Shown: positions 1-7,193, counted from the stretch's first letter. The stretch: DNA of 19,114 nucleotides from an uncultured beta proteobacterium (GCA_902826155.1 CADEDU010000018.1:1-19114), one strand, 5' to 3'. Program-made: numbers and translations. The notes: generated by a model not told the origin, from the sequence alone.

Positions 1-192
1 CTCGCCGCGCGAGTAGCGCAGGGTAGCCCCGCACGGGGCCGCAGCCGTCGGAGGCGCTGCGCCCGTCGCCCCCCTTCGGCGCACTCAGGGCCTGCGGGCT
101 TCGGCAGCATTAGCCGCCCGCCCTCCCCAAGAGATGGGTACCCCCAACTGTCCTGGAAGCAGATCGGCCCGCCAAGCAGGCCGAACGCCGCA
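1..192. other. non-coding GC-rich edge with dyads
   Basis: I see no credible gene here. The stretch holds a compact dyad GCCCCG-CA-CGGGGC at 26-39 and a looser one with arms GCCCG at 61-65 and CGGGC at 95-99. Its composition resembles the structured intergenic repeats common between genes of high-G+C betaproteobacteria. It could also contain the terminator of a gene outside the window. Without genome-wide comparison neither can be confirmed. Confidence 0.25.
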
Positions 193-531
193 TCACTTCG
201 CCTTCTTGGGCGGCAGCGTCGCCACGAACTGCTCGCAGCGGTCGAGCCAAAAGCGAAGTTGGGCGTCGGTCTTCGTGCCCGCGGCATCGACGAACACGTA
301 GCCCTGCATGGGTTTGCCGGTGAAGTCCATCGGACGCACATGTTTGCGGCGCAGCGAGTCCGCGTGGTGGTCTTTGCCCACGCGCGCCATCAGCGCAGCG
401 TCCGACACGCCGACGAACATGAGCCCGTTACGCAGGAAGGCGATGCCGCCGAACATTTTCTTCTCGGTGATGTGCCGATTGCCGTGCAGCGCGGACCGGA
501 TCCGCTGGGCGAGGCGTTCGTCGTAGGCCAT
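193..531 (-). CDS. TfoX N-terminal domain protein
   Basis: This 112-residue protein is essentially one TfoX N-terminal domain. It shows the typical opening helix, then K-K-M-F-G-G-I-A-F at about residues 24-32, a short beta segment with G-L-M-F-V-G-V, and the later G-K-P-M-Q-G-Y-V-F. The C-terminal TfoX domain of the competence regulator TfoX/Sxy is absent, so it belongs to the many stand-alone TfoX_N proteins, whose biochemical role is not established. The ATG at 531 is preceded by GGGAG at good spacing. It lies 36 bases downstream of the antitoxin-like gene on the same strand, so the two may be cotranscribed. Family assignment is firm; function is open. Confidence 0.85.
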   Translation of the reverse strand: MAYDERLAQRIRSALHGNRHITEKKMFGGIAFLRNGLMFVGVSDAALMARVGKDHHADSLRRKHVRPMDFTGKPMQGYVFVDAAGTKTDAQLRFWLDRCEQFVATLPPKKAK

Positions 532-567
532 GGAACTCCCGCGGGCCGAGATCGCCTTTCAGATACG

Positions 568-792
568 TCAAGGACGGGCGTTGGAAACGCCAGCCAGGGC
601 TTCGTCCATTGAAACCGTTTCGCCGCGGTCGGCTTCGTCGATCGAGAGTTGTAACGCGGCTTCCTCGTCTGCTGTCAATCGAAAGGTCTCGGACGATTCG
701 CGCGCGAGCACCGTGACAACGGCGCCCTCTTCCAACGGCAGCCCTTCAACCACGACCCTGCCTTCGACAACCTTGCCAGTCGCAACTCGCAT
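568..792 (-). CDS. orphan antitoxin-like small protein
   Basis: A 74-residue acidic protein begins M-R-V-A-T-G-K-V-V-E-G-R-V-V-V-E-G. This small beta-hairpin opening, followed by L-P-L-E-E-G-A-V-V-T-V-L and an acidic helix rich in D and E, is the pattern of small antitoxins normally encoded just before a RelE/ParE toxin. I chose the ATG at 790-792 because TTGGAG lies just upstream; longer readings in this frame run into the neighbouring gene. No toxin follows: the next gene downstream is the TfoX-domain protein only 36 bases away. It is therefore an orphan, either a relic of a toxin-antitoxin pair or an independent regulator. The family call rests on pattern memory, not on a search. Confidence 0.6.
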   Translation of the reverse strand: MRVATGKVVEGRVVVEGLPLEEGAVVTVLARESSETFRLTADEEAALQLSIDEADRGETVSMDEALAGVSNARP

Positions 793-866
793 GCTTGCTC
801 CAATCCGACTTGCCCCGAGCCCGATGCTAACTCGCCCGCATCCGCGCCGCCGCAGCAGTGACCACC

Positions 867-1499
867 TTACAACAGATGCTTCAAATACGGCCGCAGCTGC
901 GGATATCGCGTCCGCGCCTCCTGGAAGTACTCGCTGTATCGGGGCATGGCATCGACAATGTGAGGCACGAGGTCGTACTGCTCGTCGCAGTGGGTCTTGA
1001 AGTCGCTTTCGGCGTAAGCGGCCATCGACCAGCGCCGCGACGGCTTCAGGAACGGCGCGCGATTGTCCCAGCAGCACGTGATCAGATCGCGGAACATGTA
1101 GCTGCCTGATTCGGGCGGCGGTTCATCGTCGGGCAGCAGGATCGCCATGCGCACCGGTGGCGTGAAGTGGGGATCGCCGAATTCCTTGAAGTCGTAGTTG
1201 TCGAGGCCGTGACTGTAGTTGGCGTGGATGATCAGCCCGCTCACCGGGCAGCGGATCTCGGCCGTGTGCTCAGCCTCGCCCAGCATGGCGCCGAGCACCG
1301 GAACATCGATCTTGCGCACCGACATCGAGTAGCGCGCAATCGGCTCGCCGCGCTTGATCCACGAATACGACTTGCCTTCGCGCAGCCCGACGAGCGAGCC
1401 CGAGTGGCTGAACACATCCGATACCGCCGGCACGAGTAGCATCGACTTGCCGAAGGTGATGCCCGCGGGCACTTCCCCAGGTGGAAGATTGGTGGTCAT
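867..1499 (-). CDS. unknown 210-residue protein, lipoyl/biotinyl-like segment
   Basis: I do not recognise a named family. The ATG at 1499 is preferred over the more upstream start at 1607, because the extra 36 residues are arginine-rich and look non-coding, and AAAGG lies before the chosen ATG. Residues about 49-92 (K-R-G-E-P-I-A-R-Y ... A-E-I-R-C-P-V-S-G-L-I-I-H) recall the beta-barrel of lipoyl, biotinyl and HlyD-like domains, where a gating 'G-E-P-I-A' is followed by 'I-x-x-P-V-S-G-x-V'. The modified lysine of true lipoyl domains is not evident. The C-terminal 80 residues are rich in aromatic and charged residues, with a C-C-W at 142-144. It is predicted to be cytoplasmic, with no signal peptide. 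Coding status is good; the domain idea is tentative. Confidence 0.65.
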   Translation of the reverse strand: MTTNLPPGEVPAGITFGKSMLLVPAVSDVFSHSGSLVGLREGKSYSWIKRGEPIARYSMSVRKIDVPVLGAMLGEAEHTAEIRCPVSGLIIHANYSHGLDNYDFKEFGDPHFTPPVRMAILLPDDEPPPESGSYMFRDLITCCWDNRAPFLKPSRRWSMAAYAESDFKTHCDEQYDLVPHIVDAMPRYSEYFQEARTRYPQLRPYLKHLL

Positions 1500-1689
1500 T
1501 CGGCTACGCCTTTGTTCGTTGAACTGGTTCTCGAAGCAACGTTTCGGGCGCGCAACTGGATGACCGCCCCCCTGCCGAAGCCAGCGTGCCCTCAGCGTCC
1601 GCCCCATCCCTCTGTGACCTCAGTTCCAGACACCCGCCCTGGCGCTGCCTAGCATGACGGTCATCCGCATCGCCCACAGGAGACACGTC

Positions 1690-1914
1690 ATGACCATCGA
1701 AAACGCCGTCCGCACGTTCGCCGGCACCTTCATTCTGGTTTCGCTCGCCCTCGGCGCTGCGGGCAGTCCACTGTTTCACAGCGCCAACTGGCTGTGGTTC
1801 ACGGCCTTCGTCGGCGCCAATCTCTTGCAAAGCAGCTTCACCGGCTTTTGTCCGCTCGATCGCATCCTCGCCCGGCTGGGCCTGAAAAGCGGCGGCACCG
1901 CCTGCGCGAGTTGA
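1690..1914 (+). CDS. DUF2892 small membrane protein
   Basis: This 74-residue protein has two hydrophobic segments, about residues 9-25 and 31-48, flanking a short loop, and ends in a short polar tail. This is the DUF2892 (YgaP transmembrane-like) layout, including the typical N-terminal M-T-I-E-N-A-V-R-T-F-A-G and the G-F-C-P-L segment after the second helix. The ATG at 1690 follows AGGAGA at 1678-1683, and an upstream in-frame ATG at 1654 has no such site. It lies 45 bases before a DUF302 gene. The two families are often found together in betaproteobacteria, so a shared operon is likely. The role is unknown; members are often linked to sulfur or redox genes through YgaP, a rhodanese. Confidence 0.85.
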   Translation: MTIENAVRTFAGTFILVSLALGAAGSPLFHSANWLWFTAFVGANLLQSSFTGFCPLDRILARLGLKSGGTACAS

Positions 1915-1959
1915 GCGATCCACGAACGCGCACGTTCACCAACCACCAAAGGAATCTCG

Positions 1960-2349
1960 ATGAGCAACTATGCATTCGGCAAGACCGTCGCGATGTCGTT
2001 CGACGCGGCGGTCGAGAAGGTCACTGCGGGTCTGGCCAAGGAAGGCTTCGGCGTGCTGACCGAGATCGACGTCTCGGCCACGATGAAGAAAAAGATCAAC
2101 GTCGACATGCCGCCCTACAAGATCCTCGGCGCGTGCAACCCGCAGTTCGCGCACAAAGCACTGCAGGCTGAGCCGCAGATCGGCGCGCTCCTGCCGTGTA
2201 ATGTCGTCGTGCGGGAAGACGCCGCGAAGAAAGTCTGGGTCGAGTTCATGGACCCGAACGCCATTCTCAAGCTCGTCGATCGCCCAGAAGTGCACGGCCT
2301 GGCGGCCGAAGTGCGCGGGCGACTGGAGCGGGTGCTGGAGGCGATGTAG
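1960..2349 (+). CDS. DUF302 domain protein
   Basis: The 129-residue product is a single DUF302 domain: F-D-A-A-V-E-K-V near residues 14-21, then E-G-F-G-V-L-T-E-I-D-V near 28-38, K-I-L-G-A-C-N-P near 54-61, and a final half with L-L-P-C-N-V-V-V. The alternating N-P and L-P-C motifs are the family hallmarks. The fold is known, but no reaction has been assigned. There is no signal peptide, so it is probably cytoplasmic. The ATG at 1960 has AAAGGAA eight bases upstream. It follows the DUF2892 gene and ends 20 bases from the converging vapC end, without an obvious terminator hairpin. Confidence 0.88.
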   Translation: MSNYAFGKTVAMSFDAAVEKVTAGLAKEGFGVLTEIDVSATMKKKINVDMPPYKILGACNPQFAHKALQAEPQIGALLPCNVVVREDAAKKVWVEFMDPNAILKLVDRPEVHGLAAEVRGRLERVLEAM

Positions 2350-2369
2350 GGGTGCGTCGCGGAGCGGAC

Positions 2370-2774
2370 TCAGTTGGGCGCGATGAGGCTTACTTTCGGA
2401 AAGTAGTCGCGATAGCGTCGTGCATCGCGAGTGAGCAACGCCAGGCCCTCTGTCGCAGCATGCGCGCCAATGTAGAAGTCCGGCAAGGGCGAGCGCTTGA
2501 GACCGCCTTTGCGCCTATAGCGGAGATACGCTTTACCGGCGAGGAATGCTGCATCCCAGGGAAGGGACAGGCGCTCGAAGCGAAATTCCGACAATGCGTC
2601 TTCAAGTGCTTCAATCGTGGCGTAGTGGACGGAAAGCTCGGCGTAGACGATCGGATTGAGAGCGAGCCCCTCGCCGTCCGCCGCTTCACGCAGATGCCGT
2701 GACGACCACTCGAGCCAACGCGGATCTTCGGTAGCGATGTCGAGAAGCACGTTCGTATCCACCAGCACCGCCAT
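2370..2774 (-). CDS. vapC: VapC-type PIN-domain ribonuclease toxin
   Basis: This 134-residue PIN-domain protein is a probable Mg-dependent RNase toxin of a VapBC module. The four acidic active-site positions are visible: D6 in V-D-T-N, E46 in A-E-L-S, D99 in L-P-D-F-Y-I-G-A-H-A and D117 in T-R-D-A-R-R-Y. Length is normal for VapC. I chose the ATG at 2774 over a TTG at 2783 because GAGGA is nine bases before the ATG and directly abuts the TTG. It lies five bases after the stop of vapB, so translation is probably coupled and the toxin repressed together with its antitoxin. All catalytic residues are present, so it should be active. VapC targets are usually tRNA or rRNA, but the target here cannot be read from sequence. 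Confidence 0.9.
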   Translation of the reverse strand: MAVLVDTNVLLDIATEDPRWLEWSSRHLREAADGEGLALNPIVYAELSVHYATIEALEDALSEFRFERLSLPWDAAFLAGKAYLRYRRKGGLKRSPLPDFYIGAHAATEGLALLTRDARRYRDYFPKVSLIAPN

Positions 2775-2779
2775 GGCAG

Positions 2780-3013
2780 TCAATCCTCGCCGCGCGTGAG
2801 AGCCATCAACTCGTCGGTCGTGCGCTTGCCGTGCTTGAGGCTCCCACGCAAGCGAGCCACTCCCCGCTCACCTCGCGTCGTTCGCTTGCCTACAAGCCGC
2901 AGCACGACACGCCCTCGCACGATCGCGAATTCGACTTCAGTATTCGGCAGCAGCCCTGCTTGCTCGCGGATCTTCTGAGGAATCGTGACCTGGCCTTTAC
3001 TCGTGATTCGCAT
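2780..3013 (-). CDS. vapB: VapB antitoxin, AbrB/MazE-type DNA-binding
   Basis: This 77-residue antitoxin starts with the swapped-hairpin AbrB/SpoVT domain: M-R-I-T-S-K-G-Q-V-T-I-P-Q-K-I-R followed by G-L-L-P-N-T-E-V-E-F. The rest is a basic, flexible C-terminal tail (R-G-E-R-G-V-A-R-L-R-G-S) ending in T-D-E-L-M-A-L-T-R-G-E-D, the part expected to wrap around the toxin. The ATG at 3013 has GGTGAG upstream. It is the first gene of the vapBC pair. A repeat-rich palindromic stretch 12-41 bases upstream of the start is the likely autoregulatory operator. The AbrB-type assignment is secure; the specific toxin partner is inferred from adjacency. Confidence 0.9.
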   Translation of the reverse strand: MRITSKGQVTIPQKIREQAGLLPNTEVEFAIVRGRVVLRLVGKRTTRGERGVARLRGSLKHGKRTTDELMALTRGED

Positions 3014-3024
3014 CGGAACTCACC

Positions 3025-3054
3025 GGTAAGAATTGGATCGGGTAAGAATCTTAC
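3025..3054 (-). promoter_or_regulatory. candidate VapBC operator repeats
   Basis: The nonamer GGTAAGAAT occurs twice, at 3025-3033 and 3041-3049, so the copies are 16 bases apart start to start. The second copy runs into CTTAC (3050-3054), making a GTAAG-AAT-CTTAC dyad. The block lies immediately upstream of vapB and is AT-rich compared with its surroundings. AbrB-type antitoxins bind such repeated or palindromic sites and repress their own operon. The binding role is inference. Confidence 0.55.
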
Positions 3055-3223
3055 TGGGAATTCGTGCGTCGAACTACGGCGACAGACCCGCTTTCCGGCC
3101 GCTACACGCGAAAATTTGCCTCCAAGTTCGGCGCAATCTAGCAACCCCACCCCCGGTCTATCATTGCAGCCCCTACTCACGTGGCGCCGTGCCGCGTGAC
3201 GTGCGCTGCAATGTGGACCGCCA

Positions 3224-3883
3224 ATGACCGATCTGCGCGTGACGCTCCTCGAAAAATTTCCTTTTCTGCGCAACCTGCAGCCCGAGCGGCTGGAACAGGT
3301 GGTCAAGCAGGCCAGCGTGCGGACGTTTCCCGCGAAGACCGTGCTGTTCGACGCACACCAGCGTTGCAGCGGCTTCCCGCTGGTGCTCGATGGCACCGTG
3401 CGCGTCGTCAAGTCGGGCCCCAACGGTCGCGAGATCCTGCTCTATCGCGTCGACGGCGGCGACAGTTGCATCCTCTCGGGCGGTTGCCTGATGGCCGATG
3501 TGCAGCTCACCGCCACCGGTATCGCCGACACCGAGGTCAGCATCGCCATGATCCCGCCGGCGCTGTTTCGCGAACTGCTCGCGCATGAGCCGGAGTTCCA
3601 GCGCTACGTGTTCGGCATGGTCAACGCGCGGCTGGCTGAAGTCATGGAGCTGATCGAGGAAGTCGCGTTCCGCAAGCTCGATTCGCGCCTCGCGCAACTG
3701 CTGATCCATCGCGGACCGGTGCTGCAAGAGACCCATCAGCGCATCGCTGAAGAACTGGGCAGCGTGCGTGAGATCGTCTCGCGCCTGCTCAGCAACTTCG
3801 AATCGCGCGGCTGGGTCAAGCTCGCGCGCGAGCGCGTGACCGTCGTCGATCCGAAGGCGCTCGCCGACCTGGCGCGCGCCTGA
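3224..3883 (+). CDS. Crp/Fnr-family transcriptional regulator
   Basis: This 219-residue Crp/Fnr protein has an N-terminal beta-roll sensor at about 10-125, a dimerisation helix at 126-155 and a winged helix-turn-helix at 150-215. The recognition helix reads R-E-I-V-S-R-L-L at 182-189. The E183-x-x-S186-R187 pattern is that of FNR, which reads TTGA half-sites, whereas CRP has E-x-x-G-R. FNR's N-terminal cluster cysteines are missing; the only cysteines are C48, C82 and C88. C82 and C88 sit in D-S-C-I-L-S-G-G-C-L, a pair I recall in a betaproteobacterial subgroup. cAMP-binding residues are not evident, so the signal is unknown: redox, NO, haem and oxygen are all possible. It lies 42 bases before an FNR-type box that fronts korA, and it is the obvious candidate to control the six boxes in this window. 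The start has no strong Shine-Dalgarno site but no better start exists. Confidence 0.92.
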   Translation: MTDLRVTLLEKFPFLRNLQPERLEQVVKQASVRTFPAKTVLFDAHQRCSGFPLVLDGTVRVVKSGPNGREILLYRVDGGDSCILSGGCLMADVQLTATGIADTEVSIAMIPPALFRELLAHEPEFQRYVFGMVNARLAEVMELIEEVAFRKLDSRLAQLLIHRGPVLQETHQRIAEELGSVREIVSRLLSNFESRGWVKLARERVTVVDPKALADLARA

Positions 3884-3893
3884 TCCGCGCGCC
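3871..3893 (+). terminator. weak hairpin at the regulator stop codon
   Basis: GGCGCGC at 3871-3877 pairs with GCGCGCC at 3887-3893 over a nine-base loop that includes the TGA stop. There is no T-tract. It may slow readthrough into the korA promoter region, but in such GC-rich DNA it could be chance. Confidence 0.25.
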
Positions 3894-3925
3894 CGTCGCC
3901 GCGGCCGGCTGGCGGGTCCGGCTCT

Positions 3926-3974
3926 TTGACGCCGATCAAGCACCACCTCCAGCTCGCGTCGTGAAATGCCGGCA
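3926..3974 (+). promoter_or_regulatory. FNR/DNR-type box and promoter of the korAB operon
   Basis: TTGAC-GCCG-ATCAA at 3926-3939 matches the FNR/DNR consensus TTGAT-N4-ATCAA at nine of ten fixed positions. A -10-like TGAAAT lies at 3962-3967. With that hexamer the start would be near 3974, which puts the box centre exactly at -41.5, the class II activator position. The leader to korA would be about 63 bases. Confidence 0.75.
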
Positions 3975-4036
3975 CAGGCAACGCTTGCGCATTCCCGCGC
4001 AAGTACGCAAGCACACGAGGCGAGCAACGTACCGAC

Positions 4037-5833
4037 ATGGCCGAAGTGGCTTCAGCAGTCATGACCCGACCGAGCGTCTCGCTTGCCATCGCGGGCTCGG
4101 GTGGCGCGGGCGTGATGACGATCGGCACGATCCTGCTCGAAGCGGCGGCACGCACGGGCTACTACGGTCTGATGCTGCGACGGTTCGGTCCGCAGGTGCG
4201 TGGCGGCGAGTCGGTTGCGCTGTTGCAACTCGGCACGCGCCCGATCGCCTCCCCGCCTGACGCCTACGACGCGCTCATCGCCGTCGACTGGCGCAAGCTC
4301 GAGACTTTCCTGGACGAGATTCCGCTCACCGATGACAGCATCATCATCGGCGACCCGAAGCATGGCGACCCGCCTGCTGCGCTCGCGACTCGCGCCAGGC
4401 GCGTCTTGAACGCGCACTTCGCCGATGTCGCGGCCGAGCATCGCGACGCGCGCGCCAACGTCGTTGCGCTCGGTGTTGCCGGCGCGCTGGTGGGTCTGTC
4501 GGAAGACCAGGTGTTGAGCGAACTGCTGCGCCGGCTGCATCACAAAGTGCCGCAAGCGCAGCGTGCGTTCGAAGTGGGCTATCGGTTCGGCGCGTCGCTC
4601 GATGCGTCGCTGCGCCTCGATCCGGCCAATCGCGACGATGTGTCAATGCGCCGCGGCGAATCCAAGCGCGACGGCGAACCCGGAGGCGACGGCGCACGCT
4701 GGCTGCTGAGTGGCAATCAGGCGCTCGGGCTTGGCGCGCTACGCGGCGGTGTGAGATTCGTCGCGGGTTATCCGATCACGCCCGCCACCGAGATCGCTGA
4801 ATGGCTCGAGCCGCGCCTGCACAGTCTTGGCGGCACTTTCGTGCAGGCAGAAGATGAACTGGCGGCGATGGCGATGGTAATGGGCGCTTCGTTCGGCGGC
4901 GCACCGGCGATGACGGTCACGTCCGGGCCCGGCTTGTCGCTGATGATTGAATCCCTCGGGCTTGCCACTGCTGCCGAGGTGCCGGCGCTGGTGGTCGACG
5001 TGCAGCGCATCGGGCCTTCCACCGGCATCCCGACCAAGAGCGAGCAGTCCGATCTCAATCTCGCGGTGTACGGGGCACACGGCGAAGCGCCGCGCGTGGT
5101 GGTGGCGCCCACGGCGATCCATGACTGCGTGCCGACCACGCATTGGGCACTCGAGTTGGCCGAGTCACTGCAGACGCCGGTCGTGCTGCTTTCCGATCAG
5201 CAGCTCGGGCAGTCGTATGCCGTGGTCGACGCCGTGCCTGCTGCGCGCGATGGCGCGGCGAATCAGGCGAAGACTCGCGTGGTGAGCGTCGACCCCGCGG
5301 CCCAGCGCTATGCGAATACGCGCTCAGGCATATCGCCGATGGTGCTGCCCGGCACCGAGTTCGGGCACTGGGTCGCCGAAGGTCTCGTGCACGGCGAATC
5401 GGGCATGCCTTCCACCGCACCGAACGATCACCTCGCGCAACTCGACAAGCGTTCGCGCAAACTGTTGCAGCACGACTACGGTGAGCACTGGGCGCAGTGC
5501 ATCGGCGATGGCGATCTGGCCGTGCTCACCTGGGGATCGGCGACCGGCGCCACGTTCGATGCCATCGGCCGCCTGCACGCCGACTCCGCCAACCTGCGCG
5601 GCGTAGCGCTACGGTTGCTCGCGCCGCTACCGACCGAACGTCTGCTTGCGACGTTGCACGGCGTGCGCGCGCTGCTGGTGGTCGAGCAGAACCACAGCGC
5701 GCAACTGTTCCGACTGCTGCGCGCGTTCGGCGAGTTTCCGTTCAGCCTCGCGAGCTACGCGCGCCCCGGTCCGCTGCCGCTGCGTCCGGGCGAGATCGAG
5801 CAGGCGATCATCCGTTGGAGACACATTCAGTGA
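4037..5833 (+). CDS. korA: 2-oxoacid:ferredoxin oxidoreductase, fused gamma-alpha subunit
   Basis: This 598-residue subunit fuses the gamma domain (about 14-190; G-S-G-G-A-G-V and L-R-R-F-G-P-Q-V-R-G-G-E-S near 46-59) to the alpha domain (about 222-598). The alpha part shows the pyrimidine-binding Y-P-I-T-P motif at 245-249, the catalytic-region Q-A-E-D-E-L near 270-275 and T-S-G-P-G at 295-299. With KorB it should oxidise a 2-oxoacid plus CoA to acyl-CoA and CO2, reducing ferredoxin. 2-Oxoglutarate is the usual substrate of this two-subunit type, but other 2-oxoacids cannot be excluded. The enzyme is cytoplasmic and usually oxygen-sensitive, in keeping with its FNR-type promoter. In denitrifying aromatic degraders such as Thauera, KorAB supplies reduced ferredoxin for benzoyl-CoA reductase. 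An alternative ATG at 4061 fits the family start equally well; neither has a strong ribosome site. Confidence 0.93.
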   Translation: MAEVASAVMTRPSVSLAIAGSGGAGVMTIGTILLEAAARTGYYGLMLRRFGPQVRGGESVALLQLGTRPIASPPDAYDALIAVDWRKLETFLDEIPLTDDSIIIGDPKHGDPPAALATRARRVLNAHFADVAAEHRDARANVVALGVAGALVGLSEDQVLSELLRRLHHKVPQAQRAFEVGYRFGASLDASLRLDPANRDDVSMRRGESKRDGEPGGDGARWLLSGNQALGLGALRGGVRFVAGYPITPATEIAEWLEPRLHSLGGTFVQAEDELAAMAMVMGASFGGAPAMTVTSGPGLSLMIESLGLATAAEVPALVVDVQRIGPSTGIPTKSEQSDLNLAVYGAHGEAPRVVVAPTAIHDCVPTTHWALELAESLQTPVVLLSDQQLGQSYAVVDAVPAARDGAANQAKTRVVSVDPAAQRYANTRSGISPMVLPGTEFGHWVAEGLVHGESGMPSTAPNDHLAQLDKRSRKLLQHDYGEHWAQCIGDGDLAVLTWGSATGATFDAIGRLHADSANLRGVALRLLAPLPTERLLATLHGVRALLVVEQNHSAQLFRLLRAFGEFPFSLASYARPGPLPLRPGEIEQAIIRWRHIQ

Positions 5834-6657
5834 ACGCCGCTGCGCGCGTACTCACCGCCAAAGACTACAAATCCGCACACACACCGATCTGGTGCCCGGG
5901 CTGCGGCGACTTCGGCGTGCTCGCCGCGCTCGAACGCGGATTGGCTGCGCTCGGCACCCCGCCTGATCAAGTCGCGATCGTCTCGGGCATCGGCTGTTCG
6001 TCGCGACTGCCTGCGTACACCACCGCGTACGGATTTCACGGCGTGCACGGACGTGCGCTGCCGCTGGCCACGGGGCTCAAGTTGAGCCGCCCCGATCTCG
6101 AAGTCATCGTGGTGAGCGGCGACGGCGATGCGTACTCGATCGGCGGCAATCACTTCCTGCATGCGTGCCGGCGCAACGTCGATCTGCTGTGCATCGTGAT
6201 GGACAACCACGTGTACGGCATGACCAAGGGCCAGCCCTCGCCCACCACGGAGCTGGGCTGGCACGGCTCGCTTGCCACGGCTGGCACCGACGTGCGGCCG
6301 TTGAATCCGCTCGCGCTGGCGATCGCAGCGGGTGCGAGCTACGTCGCGCGCGGCTTCTCGGGCGATCCCAACGGGCTGGCGAAGATGATCGTCGAAGCGG
6401 TGCAGTGGCCTGGGTTCGCGCTCATCGAAGTGCTCAGTCCGTGCGTGACCTACCGGCCCGAGCAGGCGCAGTGGAAAGACCAGGTCTATCGCGCCGTGCA
6501 GCAACCGTTCGCCGACATCCCCGCAGCCGCACGCGCCTTGCTGGAAGACGATGGCTTCGGATTGGGCGTGTGGTTCAAAGGGGAGCGCATGCACGCACGG
6601 GCGGCGAGCCGTGCACGGACCACGCTCGCCGCGATCGAACAGGAGTTCGCACGATGA
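5830..6657 (+). CDS. korB: 2-oxoacid:ferredoxin oxidoreductase, beta subunit
   Basis: This 275-residue catalytic subunit binds thiamine diphosphate and one 4Fe-4S cluster. The cluster cysteines are C22 and C25 (W-C-P-G-C-G-D-F-G), C56 (G-I-G-C-S-S) and C205 (S-P-C-V-T-Y). The thiamine site is G-D-G-D at 97-100 through M-D-N-H-V-Y-G-M-T at 124-132. I start it at the GTG at 5830, which overlaps the korA stop as GTGA and gives the family's normal N-terminus; the frame is open upstream but that sequence is the shadow of korA. The tight overlap implies coupled, equimolar synthesis. The ferredoxin partner is not encoded in this window. Confidence 0.94.
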   Translation: MNAAARVLTAKDYKSAHTPIWCPGCGDFGVLAALERGLAALGTPPDQVAIVSGIGCSSRLPAYTTAYGFHGVHGRALPLATGLKLSRPDLEVIVVSGDGDAYSIGGNHFLHACRRNVDLLCIVMDNHVYGMTKGQPSPTTELGWHGSLATAGTDVRPLNPLALAIAAGASYVARGFSGDPNGLAKMIVEAVQWPGFALIEVLSPCVTYRPEQAQWKDQVYRAVQQPFADIPAAARALLEDDGFGLGVWFKGERMHARAASRARTTLAAIEQEFAR

Positions 6658-7193
6658 GCACATCGACCGGGCAACCCGCAGTACACGCATTCACCTCGCT
6701 GCGCGACTTCTATGCGCATGCGCTGGCCATCGAGCAAGAGGCTGCACAGCGCTATCAGGAGCTCGCCCAGCAGATGGTGCTGCACCACAACCCGGCGGTG
6801 GCCGAGACGTTCGAGCGACTGGCGCGGCTCGAAGCCGACCATGCCGAACGCATCGCCAAGGCGGCCCCCGACGTGGACACCTCCACCATTCCCTCGTGGG
6901 AGTACCGCTGGGAGGGTGTGGAATCGCCCGAAGCCACCGACTACGCGCATGCGCACTATCTAATGACGCCGTTTCATGCGCTCGAACTGGCGCTGGTGAA
7001 CGAGCGGCGCGCGCTCGCGTTCTTCCAGGCGGTGGCGCGCAGCACGCCTAACCACGAGATCGCGCGGCTGGCCGACGAGTTCGCGCGCGATGAGCAAAGC
7101 CATGTCGCCCACGTTGAAGCGGCACTTGCGCGAGCGGAACGGCCGAGCGTCGGCTTCGATCACGACTGGGACGAGCCGCGCGAGATCGATTGA
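6654..7193 (+). CDS. ferritin-like/rubrerythrin-type di-iron protein
   Basis: This 179-residue, mostly helical protein has a rubrerythrin-like pair of ExxH sites: E60-x-x-H63 in L-E-A-D-H-A-E and E147-x-x-H150 in D-E-Q-S-H. Further carboxylates are E27/E29 in the first helix (A-I-E-Q-E-A) and E117 in the third (V-N-E-R-R-A). These would bind a di-iron or mixed centre able to reduce peroxide. There is no C-terminal rubredoxin domain, so electrons would come from a separate donor. The ATG overlaps the korB stop as ATGA and has AGGAG eight bases upstream, so it is the third gene of the kor operon. A role in protecting the oxygen-sensitive oxidoreductase is a reasonable inference. The C-terminal tail is acidic and the function is not proven. 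Confidence 0.82.
   Translation: MSTSTGQPAVHAFTSLRDFYAHALAIEQEAAQRYQELAQQMVLHHNPAVAETFERLARLEADHAERIAKAAPDVDTSTIPSWEYRWEGVESPEATDYAHAHYLMTPFHALELALVNERRALAFFQAVARSTPNHEIARLADEFARDEQSHVAHVEAALARAERPSVGFDHDWDEPREID

Noticed and set aside
558..571. TTCA-N6-TCAA, near-match to an FNR-type box
   Set aside because: One half-site is broken and it lies at the end of the antitoxin-like gene, not at a good distance from a start.
2775..2783. TTG start for vapC overlapping the vapB stop
   Set aside because: The ribosome site directly touches the TTG, while its spacing to the ATG at 2774 is suitable.
3173..4027. 284-residue open frame on the minus strand
   Set aside because: It lies opposite the Crp/Fnr gene and the korA promoter region; no family features.
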